A stretch of DNA of 64,000 nucleotides from contig CBDDAF010000003.1 of NCBI GenBank assembly GCA_965224815.1, positions 2,728,001-2,792,000 of the forward strand, given 5' to 3'. Below the pieces are notes generated by a model. It was not told the origin of the DNA. It made no database searches and saw only the letters and a list, made by a program, of their open reading frames with translations. Each line of letters starts with the position of its first letter. Positions within the stretch are counted from its first letter, which is position 1. This document shows positions 26,697 through 34,916 of this stretch, piece by piece. Source of the stretch: CAYPEL01 sp036479985 (GTDB taxonomy: Bacteria > Pseudomonadota > Gammaproteobacteria > DSM-19610). Both the position numbers and the translations under genes were made by a program.

Positions 26697-28079
26697 TTAT
26701 TTTAACGAGTGGCGTAACGCCAGGGTTAAAACCTCTTCGGCATTACGATAGCTTTCTGTTATTTTTTCTGACCAGATATTTTCAAGTTCAGCTTGTTTTC
26801 CTTCACTGACGTCTTCAAGTCTTTTTCTATTTTTAGTGAAAATAGCAGTGATCTTCGGATCAAAACTATTGAGCTCACTAACCGGCAGGTAATCGATAAA
26901 ATCACGGGCTTTTATGATGGCAGTCGTCAATTCAAGCATGGCAACAGTAGGATTTTCCTGCAGTATTTTTTCCGCCTGGTGGATTAATCCTGTCACTTTT
27001 TGTAAGGCTTCGAATTGATAGGTGATCATCACATCAAATAACGAATTTACCAGTGTATATCTGAGCTGGCTGGTAAAAACATCATAGGCCTGGTTTGATC
27101 CCAGCGGTTTAGATCGATAAGGTTGCGGGAAACCTGCCGGTACTTTTTCTGATAGATAGGTAGTTGGAAGGATGGGTAATCTCCCTACCTTTGGATCGAG
27201 TAATAACTCCTGCCCGTCTTCTGTGAGCAAAAACTCAATGAATTGTTTTGCTTCTTCTGCATTAGCCGCATTTACAGGAATGCCGATATTTGCTGGTACG
27301 AATACCGTGGCCGGTGGGTATACAAAATTAACTGGTTTGCCCTTCGCCAGGGCAGCCAAACCATAATAGTCAATGACAATGCCAGTAGCTGCTTCTCCAC
27401 CAATCACAGCCTTAGGTACATGAGCACTTTTTTCCGTAATTTGTTTTGCATTACCAGCGATAGATTTAATGATAGACCAGCCCCTGTTCCAACCGTATAA
27501 CTGCAGGATGGCCTCAAAGGTTAGATGCGTGGTGCCGGACCGTGACGGTGCTGACAGGGAGACATGAGTAAAATATTCCGGTCGAGCCAGATCAAGCCAT
27601 TTTACAGGCGCAGATAACTTCAGGTCTTCCAGGTAGTCCTGGTTCCACATAATGCCGTAACCGGCGACAGAAAAACCAGTATAAAAACCATCAGGATCAT
27701 TTACCGGGTAACCGCTAACCCGGCGTGGAATGCCTTTCGCGATCGGGCGATAGGTTTGCAGCAGTTGTTTCTCTTTCAGTACTTCGAACGCGTCAGGTGC
27801 AGATACCCAGAAGAGATCAATCGGATTATCTTCAACGTAAGCAATCCCTGCGGTGGTTTTCTTCTTGATTATTTCTATATCAACGGACGGATGTTTTGCT
27901 TCGTAGGCTGATTCAAAAAGACTCGTCATTTCTGACGGAAAAGATGAAACAATAACCAGTTTATGTTTATCAATAGTATCTTCAGTACCGGATGTATTAT
28001 CCGCCTGCGAAGCAAGGGCAAAACAAGCGAGTAAGGTGGCTGTTATTATTTTCATTAGAAATATGGCGATATAAGACAT
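26697..28079 (-). CDS. Periplasmic extracellular solute-binding protein, PgtC/AfuA-like
   Basis: A 460-residue protein with a signal peptide (MKIITATLLACFALASQA, beginning at residue 9) and an ABC-type solute-binding fold: LVIVSSFPSEMTSLFESAY, DLFWVSAPDAFEVL, GYGIMWNQDYL, LSAPSRSGTTHLTFEAIL and AKQFIEFLLTEDGQELL. This pattern matches iron/phosphonate-type and PgtC phosphoglycerate-sensing binding proteins. A helical C-terminal extension of about 110 residues exceeds typical binding proteins. No ABC permease, ATPase or PgtAB partner is next to it, so it may act as an orphan sensor or binding protein. The true start may be ATG 28055; neither start has a clear ribosome site. Confidence 0.75.
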   Translation of the reverse strand: MSYIAIFLMKIITATLLACFALASQADNTSGTEDTIDKHKLVIVSSFPSEMTSLFESAYEAKHPSVDIEIIKKKTTAGIAYVEDNPIDLFWVSAPDAFEVLKEKQLLQTYRPIAKGIPRRVSGYPVNDPDGFYTGFSVAGYGIMWNQDYLEDLKLSAPVKWLDLARPEYFTHVSLSAPSRSGTTHLTFEAILQLYGWNRGWSIIKSIAGNAKQITEKSAHVPKAVIGGEAATGIVIDYYGLAALAKGKPVNFVYPPATVFVPANIGIPVNAANAEEAKQFIEFLLTEDGQELLLDPKVGRLPILPTTYLSEKVPAGFPQPYRSKPLGSNQAYDVFTSQLRYTLVNSLFDVMITYQFEALQKVTGLIHQAEKILQENPTVAMLELTTAIIKARDFIDYLPVSELNSFDPKITAIFTKNRKRLEDVSEGKQAELENIWSEKITESYRNAEEVLTLALRHSLK

Positions 28080-28213
28080 ATTGTGATGTTACTATATTGA
28101 GGCAGCATTGTTGCCACTTATCTGATTAACAGTGAATTCTGTACAAATATTTTCAATCGGAAAAGTAATAGTGGTCTGTCCCCTAATTTATGTCCCTAAC
28201 GGATGTGTGTTGC

Positions 28214-29026
28214 TCATTTGTTTTGCCGGGTGTGCTTACGTAATAATTTATGGATCACCCGTGACACAGCTACAAAACCAAAATTTGCAGTCACAAAGCT
28301 GGCTGAGCCGTATCCCATATTGCAATCAAGATTGACGCCGTGTATCCCTGGTTTCTGGTGACCGACGCTGCCGTCTTCTTTTGGGTAAAGTTGTTGTTGA
28401 CTGGAAAATACACATTCGATGCCGAAGTAGCGTTTTGTTTTACGTGAGAAATTGAATTCTTCCCTGAGTTTTGCGCGTACTTTGGCAGCGAGTGGGTCGT
28501 TAAAAGTGCGGCTTAGATCTTTTATCTGAATCATGGTTGGATCGGTAAGGCCACCCGCACCGCCTGTCGTGATGACAGGGATCTTGTTTCTTTTGCACTG
28601 GTAAATGATGGCGGCTTTTAATGAAATACTGTCGATGGCATCGATTACATAGTGGTAGTTTTTGTCCGGTGATAAATAGTCACGGATATTATTTTTATTC
28701 ACGTAATCATCGATGATGTTACAGATGCAATCTGGATTGATTTGTTTAACTCGGGATTGTAGTTGCAGAGCTTTTTTCTGACCCAGTGTCGCGTCCAGGG
28801 CGTGAATTTGCCGATTTATGTTAGTCAGGCAGATTTCGTCATGGTCGATGAGTGTCAATTGACCGATGCCAGTGCGGGCGAGGGCTTCTACAGCCCAGGA
28901 ACCGACGCCACCCATGCCGATAATGCAGATATGTAATGAATTGAACAGTTCGAGACTGCCTTTCCCGTATAAGCGCTCGATACCGCCAAAGCGTTGTGTG
29001 TATTCCTGTGTGTCCGATGCGGTCAA
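28214..29026 (-). CDS. tcdA: tRNA threonylcarbamoyladenosine dehydratase TcdA
   Basis: A 270-residue E1-like (ThiF/MoeB) enzyme that cyclises t6A37 of tRNA to ct6A using ATP. Visible marks are the N-terminal RFGGIERLYG, the nucleotide-binding IIGMGGVGSWAVEALARTGIG, LIDHDEICLTNINRQ, a VIDAIDSISLKAAII strand, TTGGAGGLTDPT, and the family ending with KEDG and a GYGSASFVTANFGFVA helix. The length matches E. coli TcdA (CsdL). It probably works with a CsdE/CsdA sulfur system elsewhere. A REP pair separates it from the TatD gene upstream. Confidence 0.92.
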   Translation of the reverse strand: MTASDTQEYTQRFGGIERLYGKGSLELFNSLHICIIGMGGVGSWAVEALARTGIGQLTLIDHDEICLTNINRQIHALDATLGQKKALQLQSRVKQINPDCICNIIDDYVNKNNIRDYLSPDKNYHYVIDAIDSISLKAAIIYQCKRNKIPVITTGGAGGLTDPTMIQIKDLSRTFNDPLAAKVRAKLREEFNFSRKTKRYFGIECVFSSQQQLYPKEDGSVGHQKPGIHGVNLDCNMGYGSASFVTANFGFVAVSRVIHKLLRKHTRQNK

Positions 29027-29047
29027 TTATGGGGTCTCTGATTCATT

Positions 29048-29110
29048 TGTAGGAGCGGCTTCAGCCGCGATGGATGCTGTGAATTCTTCGCGGCTGAAGC
29101 CGCTCCTACA
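29048..29110. repeat. GTAG-type REP inverted pair, copy 7
   Basis: Inverted REP arms lie between two leftward genes (TatD family and tcdA). Confidence 0.9.
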
Positions 29111-29159
29111 GGATGTGTGCTGTTCATTTTAACACTATGCATGACACATCAGAGGTTAC

Positions 29160-29924
29160 TTAATTCAGGTTGAGTACTTCACGTACATTACGGGTTGTTT
29201 GTTTAGCAATCAATTCCGGAGTTGTTTCGCGGATGTCAGCGATGGCGGTTAAACAGTCCGGTAAATATTCCGGACTGTTACGTTCACCGCGATGTGCAGA
29301 GACCACCATATCGGGTGCGTCGGTTTCTAGTACCATCGTAGATAGGGGTAAGGCTTTTGCGAGGGCACGAATTTTATTGGAGCGTTCATAAGTCATGGTG
29401 CCGCCAAAGCCGAGTTTGAATCCCAAATCGATAAACTGTTGTGCCTGTTGCAGGCTGCCATTAAATGCATGTGTGATACCGCCTTTGACAGGTATACGTT
29501 TGAGGGTCTGTAAAACCTGATCGTGTGATTTACGCACATGTAGAATGACTGGCAGGTCTGTATTTTGGGCAATATTCAACTGTGCTTCAAACAGATTTTG
29601 TTGTTTGTCTTTATCCAGCGATTTGATAAAAAAATCGAGACCGATTTCACCAACAGCTATCGGGCGATGTGTGTCAATGATATTTTCCAGTGATTGAATA
29701 TCATTCGGTTGATGTTTGTCGACATAGATAGGGTGCAAGCCAAGCGCAGGACGCATGATCGTGAATTGTTGGCAAAGCTCCAATAGCTTGTTCCATCCAG
29801 GTGCATCAATGCCGGGTACGATTATTTGTTCGATCCCTAACTGTTTACAGTGTTCGAGAACCTGTTCCCGGTCGTGATCAAAATCCGTGACGTCCAGATG
29901 GCAATGTGAGTCAATTAATTGCAT
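29160..29924 (-). CDS. TatD family metal-dependent hydrolase / DNase
   Basis: A 254-residue TIM-barrel metallohydrolase. The metal-binding signatures are in order: N-terminal IDSHCHLD, AVGEIGLDF, VILHVRKSHDQ, GITHAFNG and ETDAPDM near residue 205. TatD enzymes cut DNA or RNA 3' ends in repair and turnover; the sequence is closer to the YjjV-like branch than to TatD itself, but this cannot be decided here. It is cytoplasmic. It is transcribed divergently from the spermidine-synthase-like gene with about 25 bases between the starts. Confidence 0.88.
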   Translation of the reverse strand: MQLIDSHCHLDVTDFDHDREQVLEHCKQLGIEQIIVPGIDAPGWNKLLELCQQFTIMRPALGLHPIYVDKHQPNDIQSLENIIDTHRPIAVGEIGLDFFIKSLDKDKQQNLFEAQLNIAQNTDLPVILHVRKSHDQVLQTLKRIPVKGGITHAFNGSLQQAQQFIDLGFKLGFGGTMTYERSNKIRALAKALPLSTMVLETDAPDMVVSAHRGERNSPEYLPDCLTAIADIRETTPELIAKQTTRNVREVLNLN

Positions 29925-29949
29925 ACCATATAGAGTAAACTACCTGGCT

Positions 29950-30699
29950 ATGGCACTGCTATGGCAACACACCAAAAACGGCACGAATTACGAGGTACGC
30001 AGCGCCGGTCAAACCCGGCGTTTGTATACCAATGGCGTATTCCATAGCCAATATAACCCTGACCGGCCAGTAACAGGCAATGTCTGGGATTTGTTACTGC
30101 TGCCGGCCTATTTTAGAGACCCCAATTCTATCAAGCGTGTGTTGGTTCTGGGGGTTGGTGGGGGCGCAGTCATACAGTTATTACGGCGTTACGTGGCACC
30201 GGAAAATATTGTTGGGGTAGAGCTGGATCCAATTCACCTGTCCATCGCGCGGCGATTCTTTGGTGTAAAAGGCCATGATGTGGAGTTGATCGAGGCAGAT
30301 GCCATTGAATGGTTATCGGACTATCAAGGTGAGCAATTTGATCTGGTGATCGATGATCTGTTCAGTGATACGGATGGAGATCCGCAACGGGCTGTGCCCG
30401 TTAATCGCCAATGGATAAAGCAACTGGATAAAGTATTATCGAAGTCTGGGGTGTTAGCGATTAACTTTGTATCTGGCAAAGAGCTAAAGCGTTCAATGAA
30501 CGATACGCAGGCGCTATTAAAGAAGCAGTTTACCTCTGTGTTTGGTATCAAAACCTGTCAGAACTACAACACGATTGGTATTTTCACACGTCAAGCGGCC
30601 ACCAGTGAACAACTGCGTACGCGTCTTGCCGCCGTACCCGCATTAAATCCACGCCGAAAATCAGCACAATTACAGTATAGTATCCGGCAGATAGTATGA
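29950..30699 (+). CDS. Spermidine-synthase-like class I methyltransferase fold protein
   Basis: About 249 residues with a spermidine-synthase-like Rossmann fold: SAGQTRRLYTNGVFHSQYNP N-terminal strands, VLVLGVGGGAVIQLLRR, VGVELDPIHLSIARRFF, ELIEADAIEWL and LVIDDLFSD. Polyamine synthases have a D-rich active site (DDSSD-like) at the last position; DDLFSD is only a partial match, so a methyltransferase or aminopropyltransferase role is open. The ATG at 29950 was chosen because the region upstream overlaps the divergent TatD start. Its stop overlaps the next gene (ATGA), a frameshifted DUF2288 gene. Confidence 0.75.
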   Translation: MALLWQHTKNGTNYEVRSAGQTRRLYTNGVFHSQYNPDRPVTGNVWDLLLLPAYFRDPNSIKRVLVLGVGGGAVIQLLRRYVAPENIVGVELDPIHLSIARRFFGVKGHDVELIEADAIEWLSDYQGEQFDLVIDDLFSDTDGDPQRAVPVNRQWIKQLDKVLSKSGVLAINFVSGKELKRSMNDTQALLKKQFTSVFGIKTCQNYNTIGIFTRQAATSEQLRTRLAAVPALNPRRKSAQLQYSIRQIV

Positions 30700-31017
30700 A
30701 TGGGTTAACTATGTCAAAGCAGCCGCGTTATACAAAGGAACAAATGCTGCAGGAGACTGCGCGTATTAGCTGGTCTGAGTTAGAGCGGCATTATGCGCGT
30801 GGTGTGGTCGATTCATGTAGGCAGCGAACTGGATCTGGTGGAGGTTGCGACAGGTTTTGTTAATGATGAAAAGACGCAGGTCGAAATCTGGATTACGCGT
30901 GGTGAAATCGAACCGCTTGGGGTAGAAACGGCAAAAGACTGGAGTGCCCGTGATGCAGATTTATGGGCGGTAGTAGCTGCGCCCTGGGTATTGGTACAGG
31001 AGCGTAGTTGTACATAA
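30696..31017 (+). pseudogene. DUF2288 family protein, single-base frameshift
   Basis: An ATGA overlap opens a frame reading MNGLTMSKQPRYTKEQM..ISWSELERHYARGVV, the normal start of a DUF2288 protein. It then runs into nonsense. The rest of the family pattern (IHVGSELDLVEVATGFV ... DADLWAVVAAPWVLVQERS) continues in the +1 frame to 31017. Removing one base near 30810 would restore a protein of about 106 residues, the usual size. This is either a real recent frameshift or a sequencing error. The family's function is unknown. Confidence 0.82.
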
Positions 31018-31042
31018 CGTCCTTCTCTCAATAGAGTAAATT

Positions 31043-31116
31043 GTAGGGTGGGGTGAGGTACGAACCCCACCATGTTTTGCCGGTTCCGGTGGGGTTCGTG
31101 CCTCACCCCACCCTAC
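31043..31116. repeat. Palindromic repeat family C, full copy
   Basis: Arms GTAGGGTGGGGTGAGG and its complement, with inner GTACGAACCCCACC / GGTGGGGTTCGTGC, form a long hairpin. Partial copies lie at 34531-34565 and 35461-35493. Confidence 0.85.
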
Positions 31117-31164
31117 GGGGATAAGGCTCTCATATAGGGTGCTAGTGGTTTAGGAGAAAAGTAA

Positions 31165-31638
31165 ATGAAGAAGTATTCAATAAAAACCAGTGTGCTGATG
31201 TTGCTGGTTTTAGTGATGGCGGGGTGTGCCGGTCTAACAACCCGGCCTGAGTCTCCGCGCTTGAGTCTGGTCGGTCTGAAACCCATCAGCATGGATCTAT
31301 TCGAACAACGTTTTATAGTAATTTTGCGGGTTAAAAATCCGAATCAATTTGTTCTGCCTATCCGTGGGCTGGACTTCAATATGGACATCAATGGCAATCG
31401 ATTTGCTGATGGGCTTAGTGCCACTAATGTCGATATCCCGGCGCTAGGGGAAGGGCGAGTTGAAATTGAGGTCAGTTCAAGCTTGTTAAATACGCTGCGG
31501 CAATTCAAAAATATTTTCAGTGAGCAACGTAATTTTGATTACAAAATCAACGGAAACGTCATGTTACAAAATAAGACATTTCGACTACCTTTCGAGCTGT
31601 CAGATAGCTTTTCTTTTGCAAGTGAAAAAACTCTCTGA
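31165..31638 (+). CDS. LEA type 2 (WHy-domain) lipoprotein
   Basis: A 157-residue lipoprotein. The signal peptide ends in the lipobox VMAGC, so Cys20 or thereabouts is lipidated. The mature part matches the LEA14/WHy fold: SLVGLKPISMDLFEQRFIVILRVKNPN, the conserved NPN turn, LPIRGLDFNMDING, a VDIPALGEGRVEIEV strand and a C-terminal beta region. Bacterial members are envelope proteins linked to desiccation or stress tolerance, with unclear mechanism. AGGAG sits 9 bases before the ATG. It stands alone, followed by a DnaA-box cluster. Confidence 0.85.
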   Translation: MKKYSIKTSVLMLLVLVMAGCAGLTTRPESPRLSLVGLKPISMDLFEQRFIVILRVKNPNQFVLPIRGLDFNMDINGNRFADGLSATNVDIPALGEGRVEIEVSSSLLNTLRQFKNIFSEQRNFDYKINGNVMLQNKTFRLPFELSDSFSFASEKTL

Positions 31639-31651
31639 AATGGGGCGTTAG

Positions 31652-31686
31652 TTATCCACATTTCCTGTGGATAAGTCTGTGGATTA
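31652..31686. promoter_or_regulatory. Cluster of three DnaA boxes
   Basis: Perfect TTATCCACA at 31652-31660 and its inverse TGTGGATAA at 31666-31674, plus TGTGGATTA (one mismatch) at 31678-31686. AT-rich DNA follows. No dnaA, dnaN, mnmG or parAB is nearby, so an origin role is not supported by gene context. Confidence 0.65.
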
Positions 31687-31790
31687 GTCGCTCTAAATTG
31701 CATTGAGTACTGTAATTTAAGCATTTGTCGTTAAATTGTCGAAAAAATAAACAAATTGTTAATTATATTTAAAATCATGAAGTTACAGTG

Positions 31791-31808
31791 CATTCGTCTT
31801 GACGAATG
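31791..31808. promoter_or_regulatory. Perfect 8-bp dyad, possible operator
   Basis: Arms CATTCGTC and GACGAATG are separated by TT. The layout fits a dimeric regulator site, but no regulator gene is adjacent. Confidence 0.4.
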
Positions 31809-32115
31809 AAAAGACAGGAGGGGTTTATCCTATCTTTTACAGGGTCGCTTTTTTTCTGTGTATAAGGCATTTCAATCACGCTAAAAGTGTTGACAGCCAG
31901 GCTATTTACGCATAGCTACCCGATCCAAATGCTGACACATCGTTAGTATAATTACTTAAGGGATATCCTATGGCGGGGGTATCTAAGTCCCTACCTGTGT
32001 TTTTCAGAGTAAAACCAATAACCTGTTACTACGTATTAGCACCTTTATCCATAGTAGAACGCAGAAATAGTAATGATTCAGGGGGCTACTGATTAAATCT
32101 AAATAGCAGAAATAT

Positions 32116-32182
32116 TGTAGGAGCGGCTTCAGCCGCGATGGCAGGTGACATGGCCTATCGCGGCTGAAGCCGCTCCTACAAT
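32116..32182. repeat. GTAG-type REP inverted pair, copy 8
   Basis: Inverted REP arms (extended to TTGTAGG / CCTACAA) lie about 90 bases before the small-protein gene of the symporter operon. Confidence 0.9.
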
Positions 32183-32271
32183 AGAACACTAAGATGCGAT
32201 ATTTTTTGTGTTCTTCCGTGATTTCCGTAGTCATAATCAGTTATCAATAAAAATTTTGCCGGAGTACTAAC

Positions 32272-32517
32272 ATGGGTGTTTCCATTCAGAGCTTGATGAT
32301 GGATCGCAAGGGCGTTGTTCAGCAGCGCTTTGCCGTGGTTTACGCGCCAAAGAAAAAGAAACGTTTGTCAGCGAATTGTGTGGAAGTCATGGAAACCGAA
32401 GCGGCTGCACTTGATGCAGCAAACCCTGATAAGCACCGGCATGCGGCTATCGTCGCCGGGCCGTCCACTTCCTCTGAAAGTCAGCAACTTTATTATCTGG
32501 TACGATGGCTTACATAA
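32272..32517 (+). CDS. Conserved small protein upstream of DUF4212/symporter
   Basis: An 81-residue soluble protein (MGVSIQSLMMDRKGVV, YAPKKKKRLSANCVEVM, IVAGPSTSSESQQLYYLVRW). I recognise no domain. The basic segment and its place just ahead of the DUF4212 and sodium:solute symporter genes suggest a conserved accessory to that operon. A GGAG site lies about 8 bases before the ATG. It is followed by 25 bases to the next start. Confidence 0.72.
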   Translation: MGVSIQSLMMDRKGVVQQRFAVVYAPKKKKRLSANCVEVMETEAAALDAANPDKHRHAAIVAGPSTSSESQQLYYLVRWLT

Positions 32518-32542
32518 ATCAATAACAATATTTCGTTTATTC

Positions 32543-32818
32543 ATGGCGCACAAGCATAAATACAAAGACTACTGGCGCAAAAATCTGCAATACCTTGCCA
32601 TCCTGTTAAGTATCTGGTTTCTGGTTTCCTTTGTCTTCGGCATCTTGTTGGTCGATGAGTTGGATCAGATACGCATAGGGGGTTTCGGACTTGGTTTCTG
32701 GTTCGCGCAACAGGGTGCAATCTACGTTTTCGTTATTCTGATTTTTGTTTATGTCTGGCTGATGAATCGGCTGGATAAAAAATTCGATGTGCATGAAACA
32801 AAGGAACAGCAACGATGA
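32543..32818 (+). CDS. DUF4212 small membrane subunit of a sodium:solute symporter
   Basis: A 91-residue protein with two membrane helices (LQYLAILLSIWFLVSFVFGILL and the AIYVFVILIFVYVWLM segment), preceded by HKHKYKDYWRKN. The order and the FGLGFWFAQQGAI motif are those of DUF4212, the small subunit found directly before VC_2705-type symporters. It probably assembles with the symporter in the inner membrane. Its TGA overlaps the symporter ATG (ATGA). I chose ATG 32543; a longer in-frame extension upstream overlaps the previous gene and has no family match. Confidence 0.88.
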   Translation: MAHKHKYKDYWRKNLQYLAILLSIWFLVSFVFGILLVDELDQIRIGGFGLGFWFAQQGAIYVFVILIFVYVWLMNRLDKKFDVHETKEQQR

Positions 32819-34522
32819 GTGTGGAAGCCTGGACCTTTGTCATGGTTGCCAGTTCATTCGCGCTTTATATCGGTGTCGCCTTTGTGGGCGCGTGCACAGA
32901 CTACCGGTGATTTCTATATAGCCGGTGGCAACGTGCATCCGGTGGTCAACGGCATGGCTACCGCAGCAGACTGGATGAGCGCGGCGTCCTTTATATCCAT
33001 GGCCGGGTTAATTTCCTTTATGGGGCGTGATGGTTCGGTCTATCTAATGGGCTGGACCGGGGGTTATGTGTTACTGGCGCTGTTGCTCGCGCCGTATTTG
33101 CGCAAGTTCGGTAAATACACCGTGCCGGATTTTGTCGGTGACCGCTATTATTCACAAACAGCGCGTGTAGTTGCAGTGATTTGTGCAATCTTTATTTCCT
33201 TTACCTATGTTGCGGGTCAGATGCGCGGCGTCGGGATTGTGTTTTCTCGCTTTCTGGATGTTGATATCAATCATGGTGTAATGATTGGCATGGGCATCGT
33301 ATTTTTCTACGCGGTGCTCGGCGGTATGAAAGGCATTACCTACACCCAGGTTGTTCAATACTGCGTATTGATTTTTGCTTACCTGGTACCGGCGATATTT
33401 ATATCGATGATAATGACTGGCCATATCATTCCACAAATAGGCTTTGGCTCGGCTATGGCCGATGGTTCAGGACAGTATTTATTAGAGCGCCTGGATGGCC
33501 TGAATCAGGCGCTTGGATTTGCAGCTTATACAGACGGTAGTAAGGCAACCATTGATGTGTTCTTTATTACGGCGGCACTAATGGTAGGCACCGCCGGGCT
33601 ACCACACGTTATAGTACGTTTTTATACCGTACCAAAAGTAGCCGCCGCACGTATCTCTGCGGGCTGGGCGTTGGTATTTATTGCCTTGCTGTATACCACA
33701 GCGCCATCCATTGCTGCCTTTGCTCGAGCTAACCTTTTAAACACAGTATCCGATACCGCTTATACCGAATTACCCGCCTGGTTTAAAAACTGGGAATCAA
33801 CCGGATTGATAAAGTTTGATGACAAAAACGGCGACGGCCGCGTGCAATATGTCGGGCCAAAATCAGACATAGAAAATGAACTGACTATTGATCGTGACAT
33901 CATGGTATTGGCAAATCCTGAGATTGCGAATCTACCCAATTGGGTTATAGGGCTAGTCGCGGCCGGTGGACTTGCAGCCGCGTTATCTACCGCAGCAGGT
34001 TTGTTACTCGTCATATCAACCGCTATTGCACACGATCTGGTCAAGCGTGGTTTTAATCACAATATCAGCGAAAAGAAAGAACTTTTGACCGCGCGTATAG
34101 CAGCGGGTGTAGCGGTGTGTATTGCGGGCTACTTTGGCATTAATCCGCCTGGATTTGTCGCGCAAGTCGTGGCCTTTGCGTTTGGGCTTGCGGCCGCGTC
34201 ATTCTTCCCTGCGATTATTATGGGTATCTTTAGTCGTCGTATGAACAAGGAGGGTGCAATTACCGGGATGATTGTTGGTATTACCTTCACAGCTTGTTAC
34301 ATTATTTATTTTAAATTTATGCACCCAGAGCTTAATAATTCCGAACATTGGTGGTTTGGTATTTCTCCTGAAGGCATAGGTACCTTAGGTATGCTATTTA
34401 ATTTTTTAACAGCCTGGTTGATTAGCCGGGTTACTCCACCGCCTCCCCGCAACATCGTTGAAATGGTTGATCATATTCGTATCCCAAGAGGTGCCGGCAA
34501 ATCCCACGAACTTTCTGCCTAG
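32815..34522 (+). CDS. Sodium:solute symporter (VC_2705-type, acetate/organic acid), frameshifted near 5' end
   Basis: A secondary transporter of the SSS family, about 568 residues when joined. The ATG at 32815 reads MSVEAWTFVMVASSFALYIG, as in the family, but the frame breaks after VAF. From about 32885 the correct sequence (WARAQTTGDFYIAGGNVHP) continues one base off. Deleting the G at about 32884 would fuse the two. Family marks downstream are MATAADWMSAASFISMAGL, GVGIVFSRF, GTAGLPHVIVRF and about 13 hydrophobic helices, with an insertion containing DDKNGDGRVQYVGPKSDIENEL. With DUF4212 it likely imports acetate or a related acid. Confidence 0.85.
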
Positions 34523-34530
34523 CGATAAAT

Positions 34531-34565
34531 GTAAGGTGGGGTGAGGCACGAACCCCACCGGTTGC
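34531..34565. repeat. Palindromic repeat family C, half copy
   Basis: One arm (AAGGTGGGGTGAGGCACGAA) with the inner stem partner CCCCACCGG, and no second outer arm. It is a truncated member. Confidence 0.7.
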
Positions 34566-34583
34566 AGAAAAGATGGAGAGATC

Positions 34584-34635
34584 GGGACAGAATTATTTAA
34601 TTAGAGTTCACCAGCCAACCAAATTATTCCGTCCC
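34584..34635. repeat. Imperfect inverted repeat
   Basis: Arms GGGACAGAATTATTT and AAATTATTCCGTCCC are separated by 22 bases. It could be a remnant of a REP-like element; a similar GTCTGTCCCCTAATTT fragment occurs near 28174. Confidence 0.45.
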
Positions 34636-34916
34636 TAATGGGCAACAAGCGTTTACGCAGTAGTTAAGCCTTTATCTATGTTACCACTGCGAAACTCTTA
34701 TCTGTTTGTCTGTCGATAGCGACATTCAATGCTTAGAGCATCAATTTAATAATTATTAATTGAGGTTATTTAAAACAGGCGGCTACAAAATAATTTGAAG
34801 CTATGACTAGATTACAGCGCACTAAAAAAAATAAAACCAGCTGTTTTAATCAAAATTGTCAGACTGGAACAGCAATTGCTTTATCTGCAACCTGTACTCA
34901 CATAAAGGAAATTAAT

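Larger units (their letters stand above)
31639..32271. promoter_or_regulatory. Long regulatory interval: DnaA boxes, AT-rich stretch, dyad, hairpin, REP copy
   Basis: This 633-base gene-free interval holds a DnaA-box cluster (31652-31686), an AT-rich stretch (about 31690-31785), a perfect dyad (31791-31808), an imperfect hairpin (about 31808-31838) followed by a T run, a TATAAT hexamer at 31947-31952 and a REP pair (32116-32182). No reading frame here is credible. Confidence 0.55.
34523..34916. other. Gene-free interval with repeat remnants
   Basis: A 394-base interval. It holds a family C fragment (34531-34565) and an imperfect inverted repeat (34584-34635; arms GGGACAGAATTATTT / AAATTATTCCGTCCC, 13 of 15 paired). 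The rest is AT-rich and holds the promoter of the membrane protein gene. No other gene is visible. Confidence 0.45.

Noticed and set aside
31652..31786. Calling the DnaA-box cluster oriC
   Set aside because: Neighbouring genes are not replication genes and only three boxes are seen.
31947..31952. Strong promoter for the symporter operon at TATAAT
   Set aside because: No matching -35 box at normal spacing; kept only as a note.
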